DNA from: Palsa-504 sp963767565
Lineage (GTDB): Bacteria > Actinomycetota > Actinomycetes > Streptosporangiales > Streptosporangiaceae
Assembly: GCA_963767565.1 (NCBI GenBank)
Contig: CAVYEG010000001.1
Coordinates: 513,530 to 577,529 of the forward strand
Reading direction: 5' to 3'
DNA: 64,000 nt
A program made the translations under genes and the position numbers. Under the pieces are notes generated by a model. The model searched no databases. It saw only the letters and a program-made list of their open reading frames with translations, and had not been told where the DNA came from. The stretch's first letter is position 1. Each line of letters starts with the position of its first letter. Shown one piece after another: positions 16,791 to 26,700 of this stretch.

Positions 16791-17969
16791 GTGTCAGCCC
16801 TCAGTCCCCCCGCCCGTGATCCCGGGGTTGCCGCGGACCGGGCCGTGCCGCTCACGCTGGCCGGACGGCGCGGGCGGCCGCCTCGCCACCTGGCCGACCT
16901 GGACCTGGCCGGGCGGCGGGCCGCGGTGACCGAGCTCGGCGAGCCAGCCTTCCGCGCCACCCAGCTGTCCCGGCACTTCTTCGGCCGGTACACCCAGCAG
17001 ACCGACGAGATGAGCGACGTGCCGCGGGCCTCCCGGGCCGCGCTGGCCGGCGCCCTGCTGCCCCGGCTGCTGACCGCCGAACGCGAGCTTGTCTGTGACG
17101 GCGGGACCACGCGCAAGACGCTGTGGCGCGGCTTCGACGGGGCGCTGGTCGAGTCGGTGCTGATGCGCTATCCGGACCGGGTCACGATGTGCGTGTCCTC
17201 GCAGGCCGGCTGCGGGATGGCCTGCCCGTTCTGCGCCACCGGCCAGGCCGGCCTGACCCGCAACCTGTCCACCGCGGAAATCGTGGCCCAGGTGGTGGCC
17301 GGCGCCCGGCTGCTGGCCGACGGCGAAGTGCCCGGCGGCGTAGCCCGAGTATCCAACGTCGTGTTCATGGGCATGGGAGAGCCGCTGGCCAACTACGCCA
17401 GCGTGGTGGCCGCGGTCCGGCGGCTGACCGAGCCGGTGCCGTCCGGCCTGGGCATCTCCCAGCGCTCGGTCACCGTCTCCACCGTGGGCCTGGTCCCCGC
17501 CATCGGCAAGCTGGCCGCCGAGGACCTGTCGGTCACGCTCGCGGTGTCCCTGCACGCTCCGGACGACGAACTGCGCGACACCCTGGTCCCGGTCAACCGC
17601 CGCTGGCAGGTGGCCGAGGTGCTGAACTCCGCGTGGAACTACGCCGCGGTCACCGGCCGCCGGGTCTCGATCGAATACGCACTGATCAAGGACATCAACG
17701 ACCAGGCCTGGCGCGCCGACCTGCTGGGCTCGCTGCTGGCCGGGCACCTGGCCCACGTCAACCTGATCCCGCTGAACCCCACGCCGGGCTCCAAGTGGAC
17801 CGCGTCCCGGCCGGCCGACCAGCGCGAGTTCGTCCGCCGGCTGGAGGCCCACGGCGTCCCGGTCACCGTCCGCGACACCCGCGGCCGGGAGATCGACGGC
17901 GCCTGCGGTCAGCTGGCCGCATCAGTCAGCCCTTCGGCCCCGCCTTCCGCCGCGGGCCAGCCCTCGTGA
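16791..17969 (+). CDS. rlmN: Dual-specificity 23S rRNA/tRNA adenine-C2 methyltransferase RlmN
   Basis: 392 residues from GTG 16791 with GGAG at 16783-16786; an earlier in-frame TTG at 16773 is weaker. It has the radical-SAM motif CGMACPFC (CxxxCxxC), the preceding MRYPDRVTMCVSSQAG, then VFMGMGEPLANY, and the C-terminal catalytic Cys in EIDGACGQLA. It methylates C2 of A2503 in 23S rRNA and A37 of some tRNAs. Position after cdsA is the usual actinobacterial order, with the SUFU gene inserted on the other strand. TATCCT at 16749-16754 may be a -10 element. Confidence 0.95.
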   Translation: MSALSPPARDPGVAADRAVPLTLAGRRGRPPRHLADLDLAGRRAAVTELGEPAFRATQLSRHFFGRYTQQTDEMSDVPRASRAALAGALLPRLLTAERELVCDGGTTRKTLWRGFDGALVESVLMRYPDRVTMCVSSQAGCGMACPFCATGQAGLTRNLSTAEIVAQVVAGARLLADGEVPGGVARVSNVVFMGMGEPLANYASVVAAVRRLTEPVPSGLGISQRSVTVSTVGLVPAIGKLAAEDLSVTLAVSLHAPDDELRDTLVPVNRRWQVAEVLNSAWNYAAVTGRRVSIEYALIKDINDQAWRADLLGSLLAGHLAHVNLIPLNPTPGSKWTASRPADQREFVRRLEAHGVPVTVRDTRGREIDGACGQLAASVSPSAPPSAAGQPS

Positions 17970-17979
17970 CCGTGCCCTC

Positions 17980-18675
17980 GTGACCCAGATCCTGGGCCGC
18001 CCGTCTTGGCGGCTACTGCGCTGGCGGCTGGTGCACTGGGGCTGGCAGGCAGTGCAGCAGGCCGGGATGACCACCGCGGACACGCCCGCCGGCCAGCGGT
18101 TCGCCGCGTTCGGTGCCGGGTCGATGGTGGTCTTCCCGCCCGGGACGACCTTCGGCGAGCGCTGGATCACGGTCGGCGCGGACACGCTCATCGGCTCCCT
18201 GGTCACCCTGTCGGCGGGCCTGGTGCCCGGCCAGGACCTGGGCCCGGTCCCGGTGCTGCGCATCGGCGACCGCTGCGTGATCGGCCGCGGCAGCCACATC
18301 GTGGCCCACCACTCACTGGTCATCGGCGACGACGTGTTCACCGGCCCGTACGTCTACATCACCGACCAGAACCACGGCTACGCCGACCCGGAAATCCCGA
18401 TTGGCCGGCAGTGGCCGACGAATGCGGCGGTCCGCATCGGCTCCGGCAGCTGGCTGGGCGCCGGGGCGGTGGTGCTGCCCGGCACCTGCATCGGCCGCAA
18501 CGTGGTGGTCGCGGCCGGCTCGGTGGTCCGCGGCACGGTCCCGGACCGGTGCGTGGTGGCGGGCGTCCCGGCCCGGGTCGTCAGGCAGTACGTCCCTGGC
18601 GACGGCTGGCTGCGGTCAGCAGGCGTCGCCCAGCGCCTGGAGGGCGTCGCGCAGGCGGCCGACCCGCCCGGCTAG
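17980..18675 (+). CDS. Hexapeptide-repeat acyltransferase (LbH family)
   Basis: 231 residues from GTG 17980. The left-handed beta-helix is read from repeats such as VGADTLIGSLVTLSAG, RIGDRCVIGRGSHIVAHHSLVIGDDVFTG, NHGY (active-site His), and IGSGSWLGAGAVVLPG. This is the WbbJ/maltose-acetyltransferase group that moves acetyl or other acyl groups to sugars. The last 60 bases overlap the convergent response regulator. Substrate unknown. Confidence 0.82.
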   Translation: MTQILGRPSWRLLRWRLVHWGWQAVQQAGMTTADTPAGQRFAAFGAGSMVVFPPGTTFGERWITVGADTLIGSLVTLSAGLVPGQDLGPVPVLRIGDRCVIGRGSHIVAHHSLVIGDDVFTGPYVYITDQNHGYADPEIPIGRQWPTNAAVRIGSGSWLGAGAVVLPGTCIGRNVVVAAGSVVRGTVPDRCVVAGVPARVVRQYVPGDGWLRSAGVAQRLEGVAQAADPPG

Positions 18676-19206
18676 CTGAGCCGCCGTCTGCGCCGCCTCC
18701 GCGTCCTTGATCACCGCGGGCAGCCGCAGCAGCAAGGCCACCGTCTCCTCCACCGCCCCCAGTCCGGAAGCCAGCTGCTCGAGCCTGGACCGTTCGGCCG
18801 TCTGCTCTTCGCGCTGGAGGTGCAGGTCGACGAAGACCGACACCTTGGACTTGAGCACCCAGGGATCGAACGGCTTGGCCAGGTAGTCCACCGCGCCCGC
18901 CGAATAGCCGCGGAAGGCCTGCTCGGGCTGGGAGATGGCGGCGGTCAGGAAGATGATCGGCACGTCCCGGCCCCGGGCCTGCCGCTTGATCTGCGCGGCG
19001 GTCTCGAAGCCGTCCATGCCCGGCATCATGATGTCCAGCAGCACGACCGCGTACTCGTCGGCCAGCACCGCCTTGACCGCCTGCTCACCGGTCCGCACCG
19101 AGACCAGGATCTGGTCCAGTGGCGCCAGGATCTCCTCGAGCGCGAACAGGTTCTCGGGCCGGTCGTCCACCAGCAGGATCCGGGCCCGCCGCGACACCTG
19201 GCTCAC
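18616..19206 (-). CDS. Single-domain response regulator with coiled-coil tail
   Basis: 196 residues. The receiver domain is complete: LLVDDRPENLFALEE (acidic pair), LLDIMMPGMDGFE with the phospho-acceptor Asp, FLTAA, and AKPFD with the conserved Lys. Residues 130-196 are helical and probably coiled (EEQTAERSRLEQL, ALLLRLP, RVGRLRDALQ), with no DNA-binding or enzymatic output domain. Such regulators act on a partner protein, often a hybrid kinase or phosphatase. No kinase is adjacent. Confidence 0.88.
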   Translation of the reverse strand: MSQVSRRARILLVDDRPENLFALEEILAPLDQILVSVRTGEQAVKAVLADEYAVVLLDIMMPGMDGFETAAQIKRQARGRDVPIIFLTAAISQPEQAFRGYSAGAVDYLAKPFDPWVLKSKVSVFVDLHLQREEQTAERSRLEQLASGLGAVEETVALLLRLPAVIKDAEAAQTAAQLAGRVGRLRDALQALGDAC

Positions 19207-19378
19207 TTCCCTCTCGCTACCCGCAGGTCTAGCTCGCCCCCGGCTAGCTTGTTTTCATAATCTCACGTTCTGTTGCCCCCGCCGCTATCCGGTCAGCAGT
19301 AATTTCGCCCGCTTGTACAGCCAACCGCCGGGCTCGGCCGGCGACCCCGATCCCGTCTGGTCCCGCCAGCGTGCGCGG

Positions 19379-19774
19379 TCAGCTCTTCGGCGCGGCCCGC
19401 TTGTCCTGCATCTTCGGGCTGAACACCTCACCGCGCAACGCCCGCTCCACCAGCCCCACCGCCCGGTCGGTAGCGGCCAGCCTGGCGCCCTCCTTACGGT
19501 AGGCGGCCAGCACGGTGTCGATCGCGTGCGGCGGCAGCGCCCCGGCCAGTTCGGTCCGCGCCGTGCGGTACCCCTGCCGCGCGCCCTCGACGCAGGCCTT
19601 CGTGTGATACCTGGCCATGGTGGCCAGCGCCACCGGATACCGGCGCAGCACCCCGTGCAGCCGGTAGTCGGGCGGCACCACGTCAAGCAGCCAGGTGACC
19701 GCGGTGGACTCGAACTCCTCGCTGTCCGGCGGATGCACCCCGGCCGGCCACCCTGGCGGTGTATACGCGCCCAT
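19379..19774 (-). CDS. Conserved hypothetical protein (131 aa)
   Basis: 131 residues beginning MGAYTPPGWPAGVHPPDSEE, mostly helical (TAVTWLLDVVPPDYRLHGVLRRYP, ARYHTKACVEGARQGYR), ending in a Lys-rich tail. No signal peptide, membrane segment or known motif. Strong GC3 bias and sensible composition support real coding. Flanking gaps are short. Function not recognised. Confidence 0.7.
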   Translation of the reverse strand: MGAYTPPGWPAGVHPPDSEEFESTAVTWLLDVVPPDYRLHGVLRRYPVALATMARYHTKACVEGARQGYRTARTELAGALPPHAIDTVLAAYRKEGARLAATDRAVGLVERALRGEVFSPKMQDKRAAPKS

Positions 19775-19909
19775 CCTGACAGCTTACCCTATATCGAACG
19801 AACATTCTACACTAGGCTGTACGCTAAGCCCATACTGCTTGCAGTTTGCTACCGCCAGGCACTACGGTCTCGGCAAGCGGTTGCAAACCACAAGCGGAAG
19901 GAGCCGCCG

Positions 19910-20746
19910 GTGCTGAGGCAGGTCGCGGCGGGTGTCCTGATCCACGAGAGCGAGTTCTGCCAGAGCAACGCCGTTGTCGTGCACGGCCGGGCTGGCGTGC
20001 TGCTCATCGACCCCGGGGTGCTCGGCTACGAAATGACCGCCCTCGCGGACGACCTTCGCGAGTTGGGCCGGCCTGTTGTGGCCGGGTTTTCCACGCATCC
20101 GCATTGGGATCACCTGCTCTGGCACGCCCGGCTCGGCGCGGCGCCCCGTTACGGGACGGCCCGCTGCGCGGCCACCGTCCGGGACCGGCTGCCGGACGCG
20201 GGGGCAAAGGCCCGCATCGCCGCCGAGCTGATACCGCCGGACATCGCCGAGCAGGTACCGCTGGACCTGCTCGGCCTCATTACCGGCCTGCCCGCCGGGA
20301 CGGCACAGATTCCCTGGGATGGCCCTCAAGTCCGGATTGTCGAGCATCAAGCGCATGCCCCGGGCCATGCGGCGCTGCTGATTGAGGAACGCGGGGTTCT
20401 CGTCGCCGGCGACATGCTTTCTGATGTCCTGATTCCGCTGCTCGACTTGAACGGCACCGCTGACCCGATCGAGGACTACCTCGCCGCGCTGCGGCTGCTC
20501 GAGGGCGTGGCGGGCGAGGTCGATCTCCTCGTCCCCGGCCACGGGTCCATCGGCGGAGCCGATCAGGTACCCGCCCGGATCGACCAGGATCGGGCGTACG
20601 TGCACGCCTTGCGTGCGGCCCATGTTCCCAGCGACCCGCGGCTCGGCCCATCGGCCCAGGACGGCTGGGACTGGGTGGCCGGCGTGCACGCACGGCAACT
20701 CCAGCGCCTGGCCCGACGAAGCGAGCGCGACGGGACGCCCGGCTAG
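19910..20746 (+). CDS. Metallo-beta-lactamase-fold hydrolase
   Basis: 278 residues from GTG 19910, with GGAAGGAG ending seven bases upstream. The metal-binding motif is THPHWDH (HxHxDH), followed by HAPGHAALLIEERGVLVAGD, which supplies the second His and the bridging Asp, and VPGHGS near the end. The fold covers glyoxalase II, lactonases and RNA nucleases; no specific subgroup is visible. The upstream stretch 19,780-19,905 is AT-richer and may hold its promoter (TTGCAG near 19,840, TACGGT near 19,863). Confidence 0.85.
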   Translation: MLRQVAAGVLIHESEFCQSNAVVVHGRAGVLLIDPGVLGYEMTALADDLRELGRPVVAGFSTHPHWDHLLWHARLGAAPRYGTARCAATVRDRLPDAGAKARIAAELIPPDIAEQVPLDLLGLITGLPAGTAQIPWDGPQVRIVEHQAHAPGHAALLIEERGVLVAGDMLSDVLIPLLDLNGTADPIEDYLAALRLLEGVAGEVDLLVPGHGSIGGADQVPARIDQDRAYVHALRAAHVPSDPRLGPSAQDGWDWVAGVHARQLQRLARRSERDGTPG

Positions 20747-20805
20747 CCATCGGTGCGGCCTTCGCTACCGGGTGCTGACGGTCGACGCGAGCAACGGCTA
20801 GCGCC

Positions 20806-21252
20806 TCAGGCTCTTAACTTGTCCCACGGGTTCCCGGCCGCCGGGTCCTTGCCGAACACCTTCTTCTGCAGCGCGTGCGCCGTCACCGAGGTCCCGCACA
20901 CCGCCGGGGGCAGCTGGTCGTTGGACGCCGCCCACTGGGTCCACTCGGTCAGGTCCTTGCCTGCCACGGTGATGCCGCCGTTGACCCTGTACCAGGTGTT
21001 GAACTTGATGACCGAGGCCGGCGTGATGACGATGTCCGCGCCACGGAGCCAGGACGGCGGGCCCGAGAAGACCGAGTCCGTCTGCCCCAGCGTCCCCTGG
21101 TCGAGCATGCACTGCACCAGCAGGGCGGGCGCATCGGAGGCCCGGTACTGCGCGGCGCTGCTGCTGGTCGGCGACGGTATGGGCGTCGCCGTTGAACACG
21201 CGGCCACCGCACAGGCGAGCAGGATCCCGCCCGGCGCCCACCTCCACCTCAT
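20806..21252 (-). CDS. Small lipoprotein
   Basis: 148 residues from ATG 21252 with GGGGAG upstream. The signal is MRWRWAPGGILLACAVAACS, with lipobox AVAAC, so the mature protein is probably anchored on the outer face of the membrane. The mature part has three further Cys-containing or aromatic blocks (LVQCMLDQGTLG, FNTWYRVNGGI, AVCGTSVTAH). No known domain recognised. Confidence 0.72.
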   Translation of the reverse strand: MRWRWAPGGILLACAVAACSTATPIPSPTSSSAAQYRASDAPALLVQCMLDQGTLGQTDSVFSGPPSWLRGADIVITPASVIKFNTWYRVNGGITVAGKDLTEWTQWAASNDQLPPAVCGTSVTAHALQKKVFGKDPAAGNPWDKLRA

Positions 21253-21502
21253 ATGGCTCCCCTTGCCGTGCTCAGCTCCTACTTACGGTGACGGCCCACG
21301 GCGCGATCCGGTTCGGGGCGAAAGACGCGGTTAGTCTAGCCGTCACCCTCCGGCCAGCTCCGCAACCAAAGCCCCCGCCGACGTCGTTTCCCCGGAAATG
21401 TCAGAGGGGGCTGTTAGTGTCGAACAAGAAGACGATAGAAGACCATTGCGGCTGGAAAGAACCCGTACGCGGACGGTCCCGGAGGGAGGAGGTGAGCACC
21501 CG

Positions 21503-23126
21503 GTGAAACGCTGTGCCGCTCCGGCCAGTGCCCGTGAGGCGCTGGAGCTGATCCGCACCGGGTACGGGTTCCTGGCTGCCGCTGATCCGGCCGTGATGGC
21601 GACCGCGGCGCAGGCGTCGTGCCTGCTGGCGCTGGAGCAGGCCGACGCGATGAGCACGGCGGTCCGGGCCAGGGTCCTGGGCGCGTTCACTGCCAGCGGC
21701 GGCTGCGCCGAGGACGCGGACTACAGCCCGGCGGCGTGGCTGATGCACCGGACGAGGATCACCAGGGCGGCGGCCCGGTTCCACCGGGCCTGGGCCCGGC
21801 GGGCGGCGGCGCATCCGCAGGTGGCCGCGGCGCTGGCCGAGGGGTACGTGCTGTCGGAGTCGTATGCCCGGGCTATCTGCGGGTGGACCGACCAGCTGCC
21901 CGAGGACTGCCGGGCGGCCGCCGATGAGATCCTGGTCACCGGCGCCCGGGCCGGGATGGACCTGCCGGACCTGGCGGAGCTGGCCGCGGAGATGCACGCC
22001 CGGTCCGCCCCGCCCGATGATGATCCCGGCGGGTTCGACGACCGGTCCGTCACGCTGGCCACTACCTTCCAGGGCGCCGGGGTCATGGCCGGGGACCTGA
22101 CCCCGGAATGCGCCGCCGTGGTCACCGCGGTGCTGGATGCGCTGTCGGCCCCGGCGGACAGCGACGATGACCGGACCCATGTGCAGCGGTACCACGACGC
22201 GCTGGCCGAGGCGATGCGCAGGCTGCTGGCGGCCGGGCTGCTGCCGGAGCGGGCCGGGCAGCCGGTCAAGGCGGTGATGCACGTGTCGCTGGGCGGAGTT
22301 GCGGGGGTGGGACGGGGACTCGCTGCTGGAAGGCGAATGGGCGGGCGGGGTGCAGGCCCGGTGGGCCGCCCACCGGGCTAGCGCCGCAGTCGGCGGCAGC
22401 GACGGCGGCGCGTGGCTGACCGGCGACGCCGCCCGCGCGATGACGTGTGACGCGCGGATGGCCACGTTCGTGGACGGGGACGTGGATCTGGGTGCGCTGG
22501 AGGACCTGGTCCGGCTGTGCGCCAGCCTGGACCGCCTGGACCACCTGCACCGCCCCCAGGGTCCCTGCCAGCCGCTCGCCTCATCGGCGGGGCCAGGCCA
22601 GCCCGTGCCAGGCCAGCCGGGGCCAGGCCAGCCGGGGCCAGGCCAGCCGGGGCCGCCGGCCGGGCTGGTCCCGGCCGGGCTGCTGTCCCGGCAGGCGCTG
22701 CAGCAGGCGATCATCGGCAAGGCCGTCGACCTGGTCTCCGGGCCGGGCGGGCTGGCGTCGTTCCTGCGGACCCGGGAACTCGGCGCCCCGCTGGCCGGGC
22801 CGAGCCTGCCGCTGGATATCGGGTTCAGCGACACCATCCCGGCCGCCATCCGCAACGCGGTGATCTGGCGGGACAAGCACTGCCGGTGGGCCGGCGGCTG
22901 CAATCAGCCCGCGGCGGCCTGCGAGGTGCACCACACCAAGCACAAAGCGAACGGCGGCAAGACCAGCACCAAGGACTGCGTCCTGCTCTGTACGTATCAC
23001 CATCAGGTCATGATCCACCGGCTGGGCTGGACCCTGGTGCTGAACCCCGATGGCACCACCACCGCCTGGAACAAGAACCGCACCAAGACCCTGCACAGCC
23101 ACAGCCCCCCAGCCCGCGCCGGGTAA
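21503..23126 (+). pseudogene. DUF222/HNH endonuclease, single frameshift
   Basis: GTG 21503 starts a DUF222 protein (SAREALELIRTGYGFL, RMLLAAG-type helices) read to about 22,290. It then continues one frame over as LRGWDGDSLLEGEW to the HNH motif (CEVHHTKHKANGGKTST, CTYHHQ) and the stop at 23,126. Removing one G from the GGG at 22291-22293 rejoins both halves into about 540 residues. Intact relatives are numerous in actinobacteria and are multi-copy, possibly mobile, nucleases. The frameshift may be a read error or true decay. A GQPGP repeat tract lies between the two domains. A longer upstream start (21398) exists but has no good RBS. Confidence 0.85.
22590..22652 (+). repeat. 15-bp in-frame tandem repeat in HNH gene
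   Basis: Four near-identical 15-bp units of GGCCAGGCCAGCCGG type code for GQPGP-like repeats in the linker between the DUF222 and HNH domains. Confidence 0.85.
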
Positions 23127-23161
23127 GGCGCCCGGGCCGGCCATCCGCGACAAGTGCCTCT

Positions 23162-23485
23162 GTGGAACTGCTGCTCGACCACCGGGCCTCCGCAGCGGTC
23201 CTGCAGGCCCAGCAGCAGGGCCTGCCCGGCATCTACCAGGCGGCGCTCCATCCGGCCGCCGACGACCTGTTCGGCCAGCTCAAAGCCGATATGGCCTGTG
23301 TCGGGGGGAAGCCATGGCCGCGGCACGAGGCCTGCTGGCGGCGGGTTAGCGCGGCGCCCGCCTGGCCCTGGCCCGAAGTCACGAATCAAGCTTGTCGGCA
23401 ACTTTTCAGCTATTTTCTTACAACCTTTAAGGCACCTGGCCGGTCTAACAGCGGGTTCCAGAGCACCGCCGCACGGGAAGTGTGA
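23162..23485 (+). CDS. Possible small protein or gene remnant
   Basis: A GTG at 23162 opens 107 residues (start MELLLDHRASAAVLQAQQQG, with DDLFGQLKADMACVGG). The first 70 residues look like real protein, whereas the last 35 run into AT-richer sequence and look random. It fills the 360-base gap between the HNH gene and the XRE regulator. It has no recognised family and may be the remnant of a gene cut at its 3' end. Confidence 0.3.
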   Translation: MELLLDHRASAAVLQAQQQGLPGIYQAALHPAADDLFGQLKADMACVGGKPWPRHEACWRRVSAAPAWPWPEVTNQACRQLFSYFLTTFKAPGRSNSGFQSTAAREV

Positions 23486-23488
23486 CAG

Positions 23489-23740
23489 ATGAGCGCGCCA
23501 GTTTACGTGCCGAACGTTTTCGGACAATTGTTGCGCAGCCACCGGCAGACCGCCGGGCTGACCCTAGAAGGCCTGGCCGAACGGTCCGGGCTGACCGCCC
23601 GCGCGGTCAGCGATATCGAGCGGGGCCGGACCACCCGGCCGTACCCGCGCTCGATGCGCCAGCTGGCCGACGCACTCAGGCTGACCGGGGCCGCGCGAGA
23701 CGAATTCTTGACCGCGCCCGGCGGGATCGGGCTCCAGTAG
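23489..23740 (+). CDS. Stand-alone XRE-family HTH regulator
   Basis: 83 residues. The Cro/C1-type HTH covers FGQLLRSHRQTAGLTLEGLA and RSGLTARAVSDIERG, then RTTRPYPRSMRQLADALRL. The RGRTTRPYP pattern is typical of the N-terminal HTH of large AfsR/SARP-like or STAND ATPases, yet here the ORF stops right after it. It faces a LuxR-type ATPase gene 17 bases away. It may be a detached DNA-binding domain or a small autonomous repressor. Confidence 0.78.
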   Translation: MSAPVYVPNVFGQLLRSHRQTAGLTLEGLAERSGLTARAVSDIERGRTTRPYPRSMRQLADALRLTGAARDEFLTAPGGIGLQ

Positions 23741-23756
23741 GGCCCGGGCCGGCCGT

Positions 23757-26700
23757 CTAGGCGGGTTCGAGCAGCCGCAGGGCATGCGCCTTGGCGGCGG
23801 CCTCGCCGCGGCTGGCCGCGCCCAGCTTGCCCAAGATGTTGGACACGTGGACGCTGGCCGTCTTGGGCGAGATGAACAGCTCCGCGGCGATCTCCCGGTT
23901 GCTGCGCCCGGCCGCGACCAGCCGCAGCACGTCAAGCTCCCGCCCGGTCAGGCCGTAGCCGGCGGAACCTTCCGGGCCGCCTGCGCCCAGCGAGATCCTG
24001 GCCCGCCGGGCCAGGATCGCGATCTCCTCGCTGAGCGGCGCGGCGCCGAGCTGGCCGGCCAGCTCGGCGGCCTGCCGCAGCCGGTCTGCCGCGGCGTCCC
24101 GGTCGCCGTCACCGATCGCGGCCTCGGCCGCATGCAGCAAGGTCTGGGCCTGCGGATAGGGCTCGCTCACGGCCGCCCACGCGGCGGCCGCCTCGTCCCA
24201 GGCGGCCAGCAGCTCAGCGCCCCGGGCACCCAGGACACTAGCCGCCTGCGCGTCGGTGGCGACGAAGGTCAGCCAGCTGGCTCGCTGCGCCGGGCCGAAC
24301 ATCTCCAGCTTCTCCGCGAGCGTCCGCAGCCGGTCAGCCAGGACGGCCACGTCGTCCCGCAGGCGCTCGTCCTGCGCGGCCGCGGCCTGCCGGGCCGCGG
24401 CCAGGCCGGCGCCCGCGGCGGCCACCAGCAGGGGCCAGGCGTAGCGCGGGCTGTCCAGTACGTAGTCGTCGATCACCCGGGTGGCGGTGCCGACCGCGGC
24501 CGCGGCCCCGGCCGTGCTGAGCTGCAGCTCGATCTGCGCCGCGCCCAGGGGCAGGTGGTGCTGGTCCTCGCGCGGCGAGCTGCGCAGGAACCCGGCCGAG
24601 ACTGATAGCGCCTCGGTGGCCACCTCGGTCTGGCCCCGGGCCAGCGCGATCCGGGCCTTCATGTTCTCCATGGTGGCCCGGTGCAGCGGCAGCGCGGTGA
24701 GCTGGAAGTCGCGCGCGGCGTCGGCCAGGGACAGGGCCTCGTCCCACCGGCCCAGCGCCACCAGCGGCTCGACCTGGTTGACCGTGAGCAGGCTGCGCGA
24801 CGCGCGCGCCAGGTAGCGCACGTCCTGGTGGCTGAGCCCGCTGCGGGCCGCCGCCACGGCCAGTTCGTGCTCGCCCGCGCCCTCGAGCAGGTGGGACTCG
24901 TTGATCGCCGCCTTCGTCACCTGGTCGTAGGCGCCGGCGCGCTCGGCCATGTCGCGCGCCTGCTTGATCAGGCCGATCGGATCGCTGCCCGGGCCGCCCT
25001 CCTGGCCCACGCCCGCCTGGAACATGGCCAGAGTCAGCAAGGCGTCTGCTTCCTTGGCTTCGTCGCCGAGCTGGCGGGCCAGGACTAGGGCCTCCTCGGC
25101 GTAGGAGCTCTCGGTGGGGACGTGCGGTACGCAGCGCGCCGCGGACAGCAGGACCGAGATCCGGGCGGCGGCCGCGTCGGCCGGCACGGTCTGCAGGGCG
25201 GCGGAGAAGTCATCGGCATAGTCCTTGCGACCCAGATGCTTCTTGAAGTGGCCGCGCGTTTCCAGCAGCCGCCCCACCCGGACCGGCTCGGCCGCCGGGT
25301 CAAGCTCCTTCAGGGCCGAGGTGGCCAGCGCGATCCCGCGCTCGAACTCCCCGGCCTCGTTCGCCGCGCTGGTCGCCTCTTCCAGGATCCGGGCATGATC
25401 GGCGCTGATCCGGTCGGCCGCGTCCGGCACCTGATCCCACAACTCGAGCACCCGGGCCAGCAGCGACAGCCGCTCGGCTGGTCCGACGGCCCGGCCGGCC
25501 TGGGCCGCGGCCTGCCAGGCACCGATCAGCGCCCAGACCGTGTCGTGGGCCGAATGCCAGTGGTGCGCCATCTCGATCGCGGCCCGGCCCGGCGGCACCA
25601 GCGAGGGGTCGGCGTCGATCGCGTCCGCGAACCGGCTGTGCAGCCGGCCGTGCTCGCCGGGCAGCAGGTCTTCGTGGATGGCCTCGCGGATCAGCTCGTG
25701 CCGGAACGAGTAGCCGTCGCCGTGGGCCCGCAGCACGTTAGCGGTCACGGCGGGCCGCAGCGCGCTGGTCAGCGCGGCGTCGTCCAGGCCGGTCACGGCG
25801 GCCAGCAGCGCGTGCCCGACCGTCTGGCCGCCCGCGGAGGTCATCCGCAGCACTTCCTGGGTGTCCTCGGGCAGCCGTCGCACCGCCTCGAGCAGCAGGT
25901 CACGCAGCGACTCGGGCAGCTCGGGGCTCAGCTCGCCGTCGCAGCACAGCAGCGCCTCCACGAACAGCGGGTTGCCCTCGCTGCGGCGGTACAGCGCGTC
26001 GGCCAGCTCGTCCGCCGCCGCCCGGCCGAGGATGCGGATTACCAGCTCGCCGGTGTCGTGCCTGGTCAGCCGGGGCAGCTCCATCCGCTCTACCCAGTCG
26101 ATCCGGTCCAGCGTGGCCAGCAGCGGACGCAGCGGATGGGTGCGGTGCAGGTCGTCGGACCGGTAGGTGACGATGATCAGCAGCCCGCTGATGGACCGCT
26201 GGTTGCCGATCAGGAAGGTCAGCAGGTCCCGGCTGGACCGGTCGGCCCACTGCGCGTCCTCGATCACCAGCACCAGCGGGGCGTGCCGGGCCAGCTGCTC
26301 CAGGGCGGTGAGGACCTCCTCGAACAGCCGGGCCCGCGCCTCGCCCGGATCGCCGCCGGTGTCGGGTTCCCCCAGCTCGGGCAGCAGCCGGGCCAGCCCC
26401 CGCGTGGTCCGGCCGGGCAGCATCGAGGCGACCGCGTCCGCGCCCAGCTCGTGGACCAGATCGCGGAGCACGGCGGTAAACGGCGCGAACGGCAGCCCGT
26501 CGGTGCCCAGCTGCAGGCAGCCGCCGGTCAGCACCCGGGCGCCCGCCGCGGCCGCCACCTGGCCGAACTCGCCGACCAGCCGCGACTTGCCGACGCCCGC
26601 CTCGCCGCCGAGCAGCACAGCAGAAGGGCCGCCCTGGCGCACGCTCTCGAACGCGGCACCCAGGGCGGCCATCTGCTCGTCCCGCCCGACCAGGACGGGG

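Noticed and set aside
18935..19909. Long upstream extension of the metallo-beta-lactamase frame
   Set aside because: It overlaps the antisense of two genes and is Arg/Pro-rich; GTG 19910 has a good ribosome site.
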